Shown here one piece after another: positions 20,870 through 27,320 of a stretch of DNA of 27,320 nucleotides. The stretch is taken from positions 1 through 27,320 of the IMG/VR virus record IMGVR_UViG_3300046001_001937, one strand, 5' to 3'. The stretch is from a virus. Numbering within the stretch: the stretch's first letter is position 1; each line of letters begins with the position of its first letter. The notes under the pieces were generated by a model. The model worked only from the letters and a program-made list of their open reading frames with translations. It was not told where the DNA came from and ran no database searches. A program made the translations under genes and the position numbers.

Positions 20870-21031
20870 ATGAACTTCGCAGATCAACTAGATGACATGG
20901 ATTCCTGCTTAATTGCATTCTTGGAAGATGAAGCAGCATTTATCTACCTAGAAGAACAAGCAGAAATAGAAGCAGATAAAAAAGAAAAGTACGACAGAGA
21001 GTTTTTTCAGAGGCCAGCATGGATGAACTAG
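20870..21031 (+). CDS. Acidic mini-protein, first gene of the early operon
   Basis: A 53-residue, strongly acidic protein: MNFADQLDDMDSCLIAFLED, then EAAFIYLEEQAEIEADKKEK and a short basic end. It is mainly helical. AAGGGG lies seven bases upstream of ATG 20870. Small acidic proteins at the head of early operons often inhibit host proteins by mimicking DNA, but this is only a hypothesis. Its last bases overlap the next gene. Confidence 0.65.
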   Translation: MNFADQLDDMDSCLIAFLEDEAAFIYLEEQAEIEADKKEKYDREFFQRPAWMN

Positions 21032-21195
21032 ACTACGCAACAAACATCTACAGAATCAGGTACGCAATTGCAATTTTTGAAGATTGCTCACTATCAGATG
21101 AACAAGAGTATGTGCTAGACCTGCTTAACGAAGAACTTAAAAAAGCACCGCGCAACATACATTTACTAGCTGACAAAATGGAGAATGAAGAATGA
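21019..21195 (+). CDS. Acidic helical mini-protein
   Basis: A 58-residue protein starting MDELDYATNIYRIRYAIAIF, with FEDCSLSDEQEYVLDLLNEE in the middle and ADKMENEE at the end. AGAGG lies five bases upstream of ATG 21019, inside the previous gene's end. It is acidic, like its neighbour. The stop overlaps the next start (ATGA), so the three first genes are coupled. No domain is recognised. Confidence 0.6.
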   Translation: MDELDYATNIYRIRYAIAIFEDCSLSDEQEYVLDLLNEELKKAPRNIHLLADKMENEE

Positions 21196-21305
21196 ACAAA
21201 ATTGAGCGTAGATTGTTTTCAACAGATGACTGGCTTTCCCGTCACCCTAAAGTAATTGCAGTAGTTTTGTTTATGGCGTATATTTTAGTTTCTTCAATTC
21301 AATAA
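21192..21305 (+). CDS. Small single-pass membrane protein
   Basis: A 37-residue protein: MNKIERRLFSTDDWLSRHPK, then a single hydrophobic helix VIAVVLFMAYILVSSIQ. The basic N-terminus suggests it lies inside with one membrane pass. It overlaps the previous gene by ATGA. Small size and coupling make it credible, but no homologue is recalled. Function is unknown. Confidence 0.55.
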   Translation: MNKIERRLFSTDDWLSRHPKVIAVVLFMAYILVSSIQ

Positions 21306-21311
21306 AATAAA

Positions 21312-21488
21312 ATGATGAATGATGAAAAATCTATACTTAATCCTAATTTTAAGTATGTCCATAGTAGCAAAACGAATGTTTCGAAAACTTTTGAAAAGAT
21401 ACGAAAACAGCAAGCTAAGGATAAAGAGATTCAGGCTGTATCGAAAGTTCGGGCACTCAGTAACGTCATCAATCAGAAATTCAAATAA
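21312..21488 (+). CDS. Small charged protein preceding the annealing-protein gene
   Basis: A 58-residue protein: MMNDEKSILNPNFKYVHSSK, then TNVSKTFEKIRKQQAKDKEI and a basic end. The NPNFKYVxSSxTNVSxTF pattern is seen in short phage proteins located near recombination genes. No strong ribosome-binding site is visible, so its start among three early ATGs is uncertain. It ends AAATAA 12 bases before the ERF-like gene. Confidence 0.55.
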   Translation: MMNDEKSILNPNFKYVHSSKTNVSKTFEKIRKQQAKDKEIQAVSKVRALSNVINQKFK

Positions 21489-21500
21489 AGGTAAATAAAA

Positions 21501-22124
21501 GTGAATAATCAATTAGCTGTATATGCAAAACTACAACAAGCACGAATGAAGCTGCAATCTGCCCCGCTTAAAAAGTCTGGTCATAACAAGTTTGCAGGTT
21601 ATCAGTACTTTGAGCTTGGCGACTTTATACCAACAGTCAATAAAATATTTGCAGAGCTTGGCCTTTGCTCAATGATTTCTTTTACTAAAGAACTAGCTAC
21701 ATTGCAAATAATTGACTTTGAGCATGGCGGTATTATCACATTTACTAGCCCAATGGCTGAAGCAAATCTTAAAGGTACGCACCCTATCCAGAACCTGGGA
21801 GCCGTAGAGACGTATAGCCGCCGTTACTTGTACGTTACAGCACTTGAGATTGTTGAGCATGATGCGCTCGATTCTAGCGAGCCTGTATCCCCTGTATCAG
21901 CTAAACCGATTACTGTAGATGTGTTCCAATCAATGTCAGCAGAAGATCAAGAAGTTATTAGAAGCATTGGAGTAGAAGCTATTTCCTTGCTTACCAAAAA
22001 CGATATAGCCGGAGCAGTAGACTATATCAACGAATTGAACCTCGATGCAGATAGCAAAACAGCTCTCTGGTCTTTGTTTAATAGCAGTCAGCGTAGTGCA
22101 ATCAAAAAATTCACAGTCAAATAA
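21501..22124 (+). CDS. ERF-family single-strand annealing protein
   Basis: A 207-residue protein with the ERF pattern. An N-terminal [20 protein letters not shown] block is followed by the [20 protein letters not shown] region, then [20 protein letters not shown] and a variable acidic C-terminal part. ERF proteins pair complementary single strands and promote phage recombination. The start is GTG 21501, within the AAATAAAGGTAAATA cassette. The downstream gene is an SSB-like protein, which is the usual partner. Confidence 0.9.
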   Translation: MNNQLAVYAKLQQARMKLQSAPLKKSGHNKFAGYQYFELGDFIPTVNKIFAELGLCSMISFTKELATLQIIDFEHGGIITFTSPMAEANLKGTHPIQNLGAVETYSRRYLYVTALEIVEHDALDSSEPVSPVSAKPITVDVFQSMSAEDQEVIRSIGVEAISLLTKNDIAGAVDYINELNLDADSKTALWSLFNSSQRSAIKKFTVK

Positions 22125-22132
22125 AGGTAAAT

Positions 22133-22384
22133 ATGGCATACGAAGCAAAACCAGGCACATTCTCACTGTTCAAGAACCAGAATAAGCTGAAAGACACACA
22201 TCCAGACTATTCAGGTGATGGTAAGGATTTTGACGGTAACGAGATTTATGTATCAGCTTGGCTTAAAGACGGTAAAAACGGTAAGTTTATGTCTTGCTCA
22301 TTTAAGCCTAAAGAGGCAAAGCAGCCAGCGAAACAATCTCCTGTAATGTCGCATGATGACCTGAACGATTCTATACCTTTCTAA
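22133..22384 (+). CDS. SSB-like single-strand DNA binding protein
   Basis: An 83-residue protein: [20 protein letters not shown], then [28 protein letters not shown] and a linker ending in the acidic tip DDLNDSIPF. This tip matches SSB C-terminal tails that recruit host repair and replication proteins. Short OB-like phage SSB candidates of this kind usually follow ERF genes. It starts at ATG 22133, eight bases after the ERF stop, in the shared AAATAAAGGTAAATATG cassette. Confidence 0.82.
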   Translation: MAYEAKPGTFSLFKNQNKLKDTHPDYSGDGKDFDGNEIYVSAWLKDGKNGKFMSCSFKPKEAKQPAKQSPVMSHDDLNDSIPF

Positions 22385-22483
22385 TGTATAGCCAAGCCGG
22401 TAGTGGCGTTATAACACCGGCAGCAGGGGCTTGGGCTTCAAGTTCCCCTTCACCTGAGTGACCCTGCACTTTTAAAGGATTGT
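22385..22483 (+). promoter_or_regulatory. GC-richer intercistronic region with possible hairpins
   Basis: The 99 bases between the SSB-like and zinc-finger genes are richer in G and C than the flanks. GCCGGT and ACCGGC (22395-22420) form a six-pair helix over an inner loop, and GCCAAGCC with GGCTTGGGC can pair around it with one bulged G. A GTTATAAC palindrome lies in the loop. It may set different expression for the two genes or act in mRNA processing. No T-run is seen, so it is not a standard terminator. Confidence 0.4.
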
Positions 22484-22726
22484 ATGAAAGCAAAATCAAT
22501 TCATAATGCTTGTCCTGTTTGCCAGCTACCAAGAGGAAAAGGGCCACACGAATTTGCACATGGTGCTTGCCTTGAGCAAAGAGCAAAGACAGATGGCAAA
22601 AAACTTGTTCCTACAAATGATGAAAGATTCGCAAGGATTACAGTAGAGAATAAAGAAAACGCACAAAGAAGAAAAACAGCAGAAAGATATAAAGCAGGTA
22701 AATTGCCTAGTTGGATGTACTCATAA
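22484..22726 (+). CDS. Small zinc-finger protein
   Basis: An 80-residue protein with CPVCQLPRGKGPHEFAHGAC (residues 9-28), which offers CxxC, two histidines and a further cysteine as metal ligands. A basic helical C-terminus with AQRRKTAERYKAGKLPSWMY follows. AAAGGA lies four bases upstream of ATG 22484. It may be a nucleic-acid binding accessory of the recombination module. No specific family is recognised. Confidence 0.7.
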   Translation: MKAKSIHNACPVCQLPRGKGPHEFAHGACLEQRAKTDGKKLVPTNDERFARITVENKENAQRRKTAERYKAGKLPSWMYS

Positions 22727-22734
22727 GGAATAGT

Positions 22735-22950
22735 ATGAAATTGCTAGATTATTTGATTAAGTTTCACGGATATAAAAACGATAACGCTATTTCAGCAGGT
22801 ACTGGTATCAGCAAAGGCACTATCAGCAAGATTCGTAATGGAAAAATTAAAGCATCATCAGATATTATTATTAAAATCCACGAGATGTACGGTCTTCCGA
22901 TCTCTAAAATTAAAGAGTTAGCAAATGAAACAGTATCTAATAGTAATTAG
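22735..22950 (+). CDS. Cro/C1-type helix-turn-helix protein, early operon
   Basis: A 71-residue protein: MKLLDYLIKFHGYKNDNAIS, then AGTGISKGTISKIRNGKIKA (helix-turn-helix) and IIIKIHEMYGLPISKIKELA. Its core aligns in layout with the minus-strand regulator at 15285-15557. AAGGA lies six bases before ATG 22735, eight bases after the preceding stop; a longer start inside the previous gene is not supported. It may antagonise or share operators with the other HTH protein. Confidence 0.75.
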   Translation: MKLLDYLIKFHGYKNDNAISAGTGISKGTISKIRNGKIKASSDIIIKIHEMYGLPISKIKELANETVSNSN

Positions 22951-23134
22951 TTTTATCGTCTTATGTACTGCACCTTTGTTTGTTATTGGCGCGGTAATGA
23001 TTGATAAGGTAAATAATGCATACTTGCGCGGCTATCAGGCAGGAGTTGATTCCGTAAATATGGATAAGCAATGCACTACTTGGTTTTTTAATGAAAACTT
23101 GCAAGATGTTAAGAAAAGGATGTGCAAAAAATGA
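22925..23134 (+). CDS. Small inner-membrane protein
   Basis: A 69-residue protein with a single N-terminal transmembrane helix (about YLIVISFIVLCTAPLFVIGA) and a C-terminal part with NAYLRGYQAGVDSVNMDKQC, WFFNENLQDVKKRMC and KK. Two cysteines in the outer part could pair. It overlaps the HTH gene by 26 bases and the MazG-like gene by four. Envelope interference is only a guess. Confidence 0.6.
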   Translation: MKQYLIVISFIVLCTAPLFVIGAVMIDKVNNAYLRGYQAGVDSVNMDKQCTTWFFNENLQDVKKRMCKK

Positions 23135-23433
23135 GTCTTGGGCAAATTGAACTTGATGTTATTCGATGGAGTGAGCAGCGCGGAATAATTCAAAACTCTG
23201 ATTCGAAAACACAGCTTTTAAAAGCATTTAGCGAGATGGGAGAGTTATCAGATGCTATCACCAAAAGAAATCGCGTTGATATTATTGATGCCCTTGGGGA
23301 CGTTATTGTTTGTCTTATTAATGTTGCTGCTATAGAAGACCTTGATCTAGGCTACTGCTTGAAAGAAGCATATAACCAGATCAAGGATCGTAAAGGCTAT
23401 CTCAACAAAGAAGGTGTATTTATTAAGGATTAA
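23131..23433 (+). CDS. MazG-like nucleotide pyrophosphohydrolase
   Basis: A 100-residue protein: MSLGQIELDVIRWSEQRGII, LLKAFSEMGELSDAI (ExxE metal ligands, about 33-36), then VDIIDALGDVIVCLINVAAI (DxxxD ligands). This matches the all-alpha NTP pyrophosphohydrolase fold of MazG proteins, which hydrolyse NTPs or alarmone and are common in phages. ATG 23131 overlaps the previous stop (ATGA). Its stop overlaps the metallophosphoesterase stop on the other strand. Confidence 0.82.
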   Translation: MSLGQIELDVIRWSEQRGIIQNSDSKTQLLKAFSEMGELSDAITKRNRVDIIDALGDVIVCLINVAAIEDLDLGYCLKEAYNQIKDRKGYLNKEGVFIKD

Positions 23434-24389
23434 ACTGCTACCACCTGACCACGGAAGCAGATTAACCCCTCATCCTCATCAATCACTTCAACTAACTCAG
23501 GAGGCAGCAATTTGCCATTTCTGAAAGTAAGGACAGCGAAGCCAGAGCGATGGTTTCGCGTTCCGTCCTCTGTATACTCAAACTGTGGCCCCCATACGTC
23601 AGCCAGGCTACCAGTGTCTATACCGTAGCGAGTACCAGTTAGATCAGTCCAAGGTGTTACCTTCAGCGAATGAAGATGACCATTGACTGTTGACATACCT
23701 GATTTCAGCGTAGCATTGTAGGCAGCATGAATACCGTTGTAATTGCGGTGCTTGATCTGGGTGTGATTGTTGACCATGATTGAAGTGCTGAACTTCCAGC
23801 GCGGGAAATGGTCAGTTAGATTCATCCCATGAATACCCTCAAACTCTGATACCTGAGCAGACAGTTTGCTATTCCAGCGAATGTCGTGATTTCCCCAAGT
23901 CCAGTGCAGTTTAGAGTTTTTTGCTACTGCTTCAATCTCGCCAATTCTATCCCTGCAAGCCTCTAGTTCTTGCTTTACACTTGGGCGAGCCTCCCACCCT
24001 GTGCGCGGGTGACGAGAGATATTAGAGCCGTCAAACGCATCACCATTCATAATGACCATCTTTGGGTTTAGTTCTTTGATGGCGATTACAAATGCGCGGT
24101 GCGCTGTACTTATGATGCCTGGCCAGTAATGAGCATCTGAGCCAACAATAATGATTCCATCTTTAATGTCAACATTAACTCGAACCCCATTTTCTGGCAG
24201 AGTTACTTGAAAGTCAGGACTATTTTTAGCAAAGCCGTTAAGCATTATTCCGCTTCTGCTTTCTATCTTTCGTCGTCTGTTAGCTACGTTACGAGCAGAA
24301 ATTCCAAGTATATTGGCAATTTGCTGGACAGAGCCAAACTCCCTCCAAAGCTCAATAAATCGTTCTTCAGTACAAGATGATTGAACCAT
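23430..24389 (-). CDS. Calcineurin-like metallophosphoesterase with N-terminal HTH
   Basis: A 319-residue protein. An N-terminal helix-turn-helix (about 18-43, SVQQIANILGISARNVANRR) is followed by a metallophosphoesterase core with GSDAH (83-87), NGDAFDG (115-121), WGNHD (165-169) and GHLH (237-240). These hold the two metals. Substrate could be nucleic-acid ends, a nucleotide or another phosphoester. Because it lies beyond the endolysin and Cys-rich gene it is probably a late product. AAGGG five bases before ATG 24389 supports this start; an upstream start at 24479 would give an unrelated extension. It converges with the MazG-like gene. Confidence 0.85.
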   Translation of the reverse strand: MVQSSCTEERFIELWREFGSVQQIANILGISARNVANRRRKIESRSGIMLNGFAKNSPDFQVTLPENGVRVNVDIKDGIIIVGSDAHYWPGIISTAHRAFVIAIKELNPKMVIMNGDAFDGSNISRHPRTGWEARPSVKQELEACRDRIGEIEAVAKNSKLHWTWGNHDIRWNSKLSAQVSEFEGIHGMNLTDHFPRWKFSTSIMVNNHTQIKHRNYNGIHAAYNATLKSGMSTVNGHLHSLKVTPWTDLTGTRYGIDTGSLADVWGPQFEYTEDGTRNHRSGFAVLTFRNGKLLPPELVEVIDEDEGLICFRGQVVAV

Positions 24390-24396
24390 ATATCCC

Positions 24397-24570
24397 TTAA
24401 TTTGTTTTACGCACGAATTCACCGCACCATTCATCGCGCAATATAACAGGAAAACTACTATCAAATTCTTCATCACCAATATAAACAGTGACAGGAGGAT
24501 ACCGCCTACACATACCTAAATCGTCTTTTGGATCACATACAAAAAAAGCGCACGAAGCGCATTTAGGCAT
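24397..24570 (-). CDS. Cysteine-rich mini-protein
   Basis: A 57-residue protein: MPKCASCAFFVCDPKDDLGM, CRRYPP and a late DEWCGEF motif. Five cysteines in a CxxC, C, C, WCGEF order resemble a known phage/bacterial group that probably binds zinc or an iron-sulfur cluster; the family is from memory. ATG 24570 is 19 bases after the endolysin stop with no strong ribosome-binding site; a TTG at 24633 inside the endolysin gene is not supported. Confidence 0.6.
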   Translation of the reverse strand: MPKCASCAFFVCDPKDDLGMCRRYPPVTVYIGDEEFDSSFPVILRDEWCGEFVRKTN

Positions 24571-24589
24571 ACAGTCATCAGGTATTTTT

Positions 24590-25063
24590 TTAGCCAAGAT
24601 ACAAAGCCTTCTCGTCAGTACGTCGATTAACAAGACCTTTTAATACTTTACCACCACCCTTTGTGTACTTCATAAACTCATCAGCAGCACCAGAATAGTC
24701 TCCTCTGTTGTGCTTTGAGCGAAGTGTACTACGTTGCAGCGTACCTAGCCCACAGTTAAAACTAAAGCTAACAAGTGCGTCAAACTGACCTTGGCTAGTA
24801 GTAACAGGGCAATATCTGGCCACGCCTTGTATAAACCTTTTAAGATCGTATTCAAGTAGCGTATTGACTTCATCTTTAGACCAGATTCGATTGTCTTCAG
24901 GTTTAATTGGGTATGTTAGCCGGTCAGCCATTGGTAACTTGGCTTGATCTGGGTAAAGTACATGACCGACTCCGATTGTCCAAAGAGCCGCCGGACAGCG
25001 ATAAGGTTTGTGCCGCGTACCTTCATGATGCGCGATCATAGCCAATGCTTTTGCACTTATCAT
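24590..25063 (-). CDS. Endolysin (GH24 phage lysozyme)
   Basis: A 157-residue protein starting MISAKALAMIAHHEGTRHKP. It has the E-8-C-5-T catalytic pattern (E14, C23, T29 in WTIGVGH) of lambdoid/P22-type lysozymes that cleave the glycan strand of peptidoglycan. The remaining LVSFSFNCGLGTLQRSTL and GLVNRRTDEKALY blocks fit the family. No signal peptide is visible, so release needs the holin. ATG 25063 overlaps the holin stop (ATGA). Confidence 0.93.
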   Translation of the reverse strand: MISAKALAMIAHHEGTRHKPYRCPAALWTIGVGHVLYPDQAKLPMADRLTYPIKPEDNRIWSKDEVNTLLEYDLKRFIQGVARYCPVTTSQGQFDALVSFSFNCGLGTLQRSTLRSKHNRGDYSGAADEFMKYTKGGGKVLKGLVNRRTDEKALYLG

Positions 25064-25545
25064 TTCTTGTTAAATGCTTGAGTTCCGAACCAGAAACTAA
25101 TAACAGAAGCCCAGATTGTCTGCGTGTCATCATCCCAAACCAAGTCCATCATTTTATCGAATGGAACATTTGTAGTCCATGCATACCAGACACCAGCTAC
25201 ATCAACAGCAACCAGCAAGAAGAAAAGACCATAAGTAATCGTAGGACGCACCATAGCGCGAGCATTAATCACCCATGTACTTGCCCCTTGACCTATTGCT
25301 ATATCGTGCGCGTATAGGGCTTGTCGTTCGTCTGCTTGCGTCTGTATCTGTATCTGCTCAGTTTTGATTTCTTCGATATGCTCTTGTGATGCAAAACCAG
25401 CAGCTTGAGCCTTTGCTTGTTGCTCCATTTGAAGTTGAGCAAGTGCTAGCTCATGTTTCTTGTCTTGTTTATCTTGGAAGAAGTCCAGCAGCTTAGGTAC
25501 GCCACCAGATAAGAAAGAGATTAGAGTTGTAAATAAAGTAAGCAT
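25060..25545 (-). CDS. Three-transmembrane holin (holin_3TMs type)
   Basis: A 161-residue protein. The N-terminal hydrophobic part (MLTLFTTLISFLSGGVPKLL) and DFFQDKQDKKHELALAQLQM helix are followed by a long Q, A, E rich cytosolic helix. Two further hydrophobic stretches contain TYGLFFLLVAVDVAGVWYAW and IWASVISFWFGTQAF. This is the 3TM holin layout that lets the endolysin reach the wall. Two start points are possible: GTG 25554 (with AAGG upstream) and ATG 25545 (overlapping the previous stop as TAATG). Confidence 0.85.
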   Translation of the reverse strand: MLTLFTTLISFLSGGVPKLLDFFQDKQDKKHELALAQLQMEQQAKAQAAGFASQEHIEEIKTEQIQIQTQADERQALYAHDIAIGQGASTWVINARAMVRPTITYGLFFLLVAVDVAGVWYAWTTNVPFDKMMDLVWDDDTQTIWASVISFWFGTQAFNKK

Positions 25546-25760
25546 TATAGACACTTAGCCTTTTCAAGAGCTTCTAGTTTTTTATTGAGTTCATCTACAC
25601 GAGATACAGCAAGATCAAAATTATATTTCAATTGGTAGAATGAAATTCTTGTGTTATCTGCTTCATCTTTTGATAGAAGTACGCTACCGTCTGGATTTTC
25701 TGTTATCGCAAAAGAACAAAGAGACATAGAAACTAAAATGCCGAGCATAAAGTTTTTCAT
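25545..25760 (-). CDS. Small exported coiled-coil protein in the lysis cassette
   Basis: A 71-residue protein with a signal-like N-terminus (MKNFMLGILVSMSLCSFA) and a helical, probably coiled-coil remainder: LLSKDEADNTRISFYQLKYN and LNKKLEALEKAKCL. The position between membrane proteins and the holin suggests a spanin or anti-holin role, but there is no convincing lipobox or proline-rich region. ATG 25760 overlaps the preceding stop (TAATG). Confidence 0.6.
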   Translation of the reverse strand: MKNFMLGILVSMSLCSFAITENPDGSVLLSKDEADNTRISFYQLKYNFDLAVSRVDELNKKLEALEKAKCL

Positions 25761-26281
25761 TATTTTCTCCAGTTGAACATCCAGTAAACGAAATAAATCA
25801 CTGCCGTAGCGACAGCAACCCCGACAATAGCGGTAAATATTTCCTGTATGCGCTGGATTTTCAATTCTTTTGCCCGTTTAATAGCAGCTATACGCATACG
25901 TTCTTGCCTTGCAGCTTCTTCTAATGTCTCTTTACGCTCTCGGACAATTGCATCCCTACGCTGGCACATTTCATCATATAGACCAGACTCGTTACCTGAG
26001 TTATAAATAAGCATCTCGCGCAATTCAACTTCCATTCGAGCCATCTTCCGGCTTGCGAACATTGCATCGAGTGCCTCAGCCGTAGCTGATTTCTCAGGTA
26101 CTACACCTAGTTTTTTATTATGTGCTTGCTCAATCGCAGCAGCTTGGATTTCGCCCTGAGCAGTAAAGAATCCAGCTATATCGTGATAGCAGTCTTGTAT
26201 TTCATGGCCAAGTGCAATAGCCTGTTTAATACCTGCTACAGCCGCCTGAGCCGCAGCAAAAGCGACTGCTACCTCAATCAC
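25760..26281 (-). CDS. Membrane-anchored helical protein in the lysis cassette
   Basis: A 173-residue protein. The N-terminus is hydrophobic and alanine rich (VAVAFAAAQAAVAGIKQAIA), the middle is long helical and charged, and a C-terminal transmembrane helix (about 148-169, FTAIVGVAVATAVIYFVYW) ends in NWRK. A C-terminal anchor with a coiled-coil body might act as an inner-membrane spanin-like or virion internal protein. The start is GTG 26281, overlapping the upstream mini-gene (GTGA). Function not assigned. Confidence 0.6.
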   Translation of the reverse strand: MIEVAVAFAAAQAAVAGIKQAIALGHEIQDCYHDIAGFFTAQGEIQAAAIEQAHNKKLGVVPEKSATAEALDAMFASRKMARMEVELREMLIYNSGNESGLYDEMCQRRDAIVRERKETLEEAARQERMRIAAIKRAKELKIQRIQEIFTAIVGVAVATAVIYFVYWMFNWRK

Positions 26282-26439
26282 TTCAGAACCAGAGCAAGCA
26301 ACAGCATGATAATTGCACCAGCAGATGTAATTAAAATGCTCTCAAGACGTTTAAGCCTAGCCCAAATACCTGAATATCGCTCTGCACAAACTTGCTCGTG
26401 CGTAGTAAGCCTTGCGTCTGTTTCTGAAATATTAGCCAT
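26278..26439 (-). CDS. Small membrane protein, XhlA-like
   Basis: A 53-residue protein: MANISETDARLTTHEQVCAE, then RYSGIWARLKRLESILITSA and a hydrophobic AGAIIMLLLALVLK helix. The pattern E-x-x-C-x-x-R-x-x-x-I-x-x-RLxRLE plus C-terminal transmembrane helix resembles haemolysin XhlA-like phage proteins that assist the holin. The stop overlaps the next start by four bases. No strong ribosome-binding site is visible. Confidence 0.65.
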   Translation of the reverse strand: MANISETDARLTTHEQVCAERYSGIWARLKRLESILITSAGAIIMLLLALVLK

Positions 26440-26445
26440 ATATAC

Positions 26446-26700
26446 TTACAAAGGTTTAGGGTATTTAGCTTTAACAGCTAGACAAGCAGCTACATATGCA
26501 TTAATTTGCGATTGATCACCTTTGACGATTCCATCAATATAATCAGCCATTGGAGGATACTCAGAGGCACGTTGCGCTATATATGCAGTTTTTGCAAACT
26601 CAGCAATAGCAGCATTATGTGCAGCAGTTTCCTCATCAGTAAATGAAACTTGTGTTACTTCGCCAGTCTGTGCATTTGTAATAACGTGAAAGTAGTCCAT
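26446..26700 (-). CDS. Small protein downstream of the tail fibre (tail-fibre assembly-like)
   Basis: An 84-residue protein: MDYFHVITNAQTGEVTQVSF, an alanine-rich helix, then EYPPMADYIDGIVKGDQSQI and VAACLAVKAKYPKPL. The YPPxxDxxDxxxKGD...AVKAKYPKP ending is common in short proteins after phage tail-fibre genes, sometimes linked to fibre assembly. ATG 26700 overlaps the fibre stop (TAATG). Confidence 0.65.
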   Translation of the reverse strand: MDYFHVITNAQTGEVTQVSFTDEETAAHNAAIAEFAKTAYIAQRASEYPPMADYIDGIVKGDQSQINAYVAACLAVKAKYPKPL

Positions 26701-27320
26701 TATTTAACCCCATATACTTTAATTGTTCCAGCATCAAATGTCCCAGAAGATGTGCTAAATGTAATTGAAGTTGATGCATTCACAATTCCATTCCGACCTA
26801 CATATACACTACCTGCGTTTGAAGTTGGAGTGGTTGTAGTTGCATCTTCAATGTTTGCATTATATGTCCCTGAATCTAAATCTACGTTTACTTGACCAAT
26901 GTTTCCGTTACCAGCAGCAGCCGCTGAACTACAAATAGCTGCACTATTTAACAAAATACTACCAGTTCCCGTCAAAGAAACATTATTAAGCCAAGCCACA
27001 AGAAATTTATAACCAGTTAGATCAAGACCACTTAATACTTGTGTTGCTCCACTAGTAGTTGTCAGCGTCCCAAGCAAAGTCATGCTGGATGGCAAACTCC
27101 AAGTCGGCGCAGATGTAGAATTATTAGAAGTTAAAACTTGTCCAGCAGTACCATAATTCGCACCAGATAATCCAATTGCTCCAGTTGATGCTATTCGCAC
27201 ACGTTCAGTAGGAGAAGCAGCACCATCAGCAGTTGTACTAAATACCAACCTGCCTGGCATATCATTTGTGCCGGGTGTGCCGTCTACTTCGGCTTTAATT
27301 TGAGCTGCTGTAATAAATCC
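26700..27320 (-). CDS. Tail fibre protein, C-terminal part (5' end beyond the window)
   Basis: The frame remains open to the right edge: the codons before the ATG at 27260 read GFITAAQIKAEVDGTPGTND, so the true start is outside. The window holds about 206 codons. Repeated short beta segments such as MPGRLVFSTTADGAASP with TERVRI, and GLSGANYGTAGQVLTSNN with APTW, are typical of phage tail fibres. A glycine, serine and threonine rich C-terminus should bind the host receptor. Late, leftward transcription. Confidence 0.8.
   Translation of the reverse strand, partial: GFITAAQIKAEVDGTPGTNDMPGRLVFSTTADGAASPTERVRIASTGAIGLSGANYGTAGQVLTSNNSTSAPTWSLPSSMTLLGTLTTTSGATQVLSGLDLTGYKFLVAWLNNVSLTGTGSILLNSAAICSSAAAAGNGNIGQVNVDLDSGTYNANIEDATTTTPTSNAGSVYVGRNGIVNASTSITFSTSSGTFDAGTIKVYGVK

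Noticed and set aside
24390-24479. Longer start for the metallophosphoesterase
   Set aside because: The extra residues overlap the Cys-rich gene, and AAGGG stands directly before ATG 24389.
1-27320. Lysogeny module, integrase or attachment site
   Set aside because: No integrase, excisionase or repressor with protease/dimerisation domain is seen in either strand, and no direct repeat with tRNA is found.

Overview
This window looks like part of a tailed double-stranded DNA bacteriophage genome (Caudoviricetes). It carries both terminase subunits, portal, scaffold, an SU10-like major capsid protein, a head-tail adaptor, a stabilisation/tail-hub protein, tail-fibre sequence, a lysis cassette and a phage replication module. 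No integrase, excisionase or CI-type repressor with a peptidase domain is visible, so a lytic lifestyle is the simplest reading. The host is probably a Gram-negative bacterium: there are signal peptides, a GH24 endolysin, and many small genes of the kind seen in phages of freshwater Betaproteobacteria. That host guess is weak. A podovirus-like virion is inferred from the capsid, adaptor and stabilisation-protein types. No tape measure or tail sheath is seen, but the window is incomplete.

Layout. Positions 1-9488 hold the minus-strand structural block, transcribed leftward: small terminase, large terminase, portal, a small helical protein, scaffold, capsid, a strong terminator, an unknown protein, a glycosyltransferase, the adaptor, two virion-associated proteins and a stabilisation protein cut by the left edge. 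A single plus-strand mini-gene with its own terminator sits between the terminase subunits. Positions 9518-13346 hold a large polyvalent-type protein, a second glycosyltransferase, a SAM methyltransferase and three coupled mini-genes. Positions 13330-16419 are a dense run of small minus-strand accessory genes headed by a promoter near 16.45-16.51 kb. Positions 16531-20703 are the DNA-metabolism block: RusA, a DUF7696-like protein, a DNA cytosine methyltransferase, a DnaB-like helicase, an unknown protein and a DUF1376-type replication initiator, followed upstream by small genes including a zinc-ribbon protein. Positions 20870-23433 are a plus-strand early operon: several mini-genes, an ERF annealing protein, an SSB-like protein, a zinc-finger protein, an HTH protein, a membrane protein and a MazG-like protein. 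Positions 23430-27320 return to the minus strand, with tail fibre (cut by the right edge), a small accessory protein, several membrane or lysis proteins, endolysin, a Cys-rich protein and a metallophosphoesterase.

The two edge-cut minus-strand genes fit a circularly permuted genome in which the missing part joins the left-edge stabilisation protein to the right-edge tail fibre. Genes are tightly packed. Most neighbours overlap by ATGA, GTGA, TAATG or 8 bases, which implies translational coupling, and several starts are GTG or TTG.

The most interesting points are: (1) a same-strand, fully overlapping 258-codon frame inside the cytosine methyltransferase whose product resembles a separately known phage protein; (2) a promoter-driven leader upstream of the replication initiator that folds into a multi-helix RNA with a GNRA loop, a possible pseudoknot and a U-run; (3) two early promoters 4.4 kb apart on opposite strands that share a 19-base leader and a 10-base upstream box at identical spacing; and (4) a virion protein with perfect 20-residue and then 10-residue periodicity.
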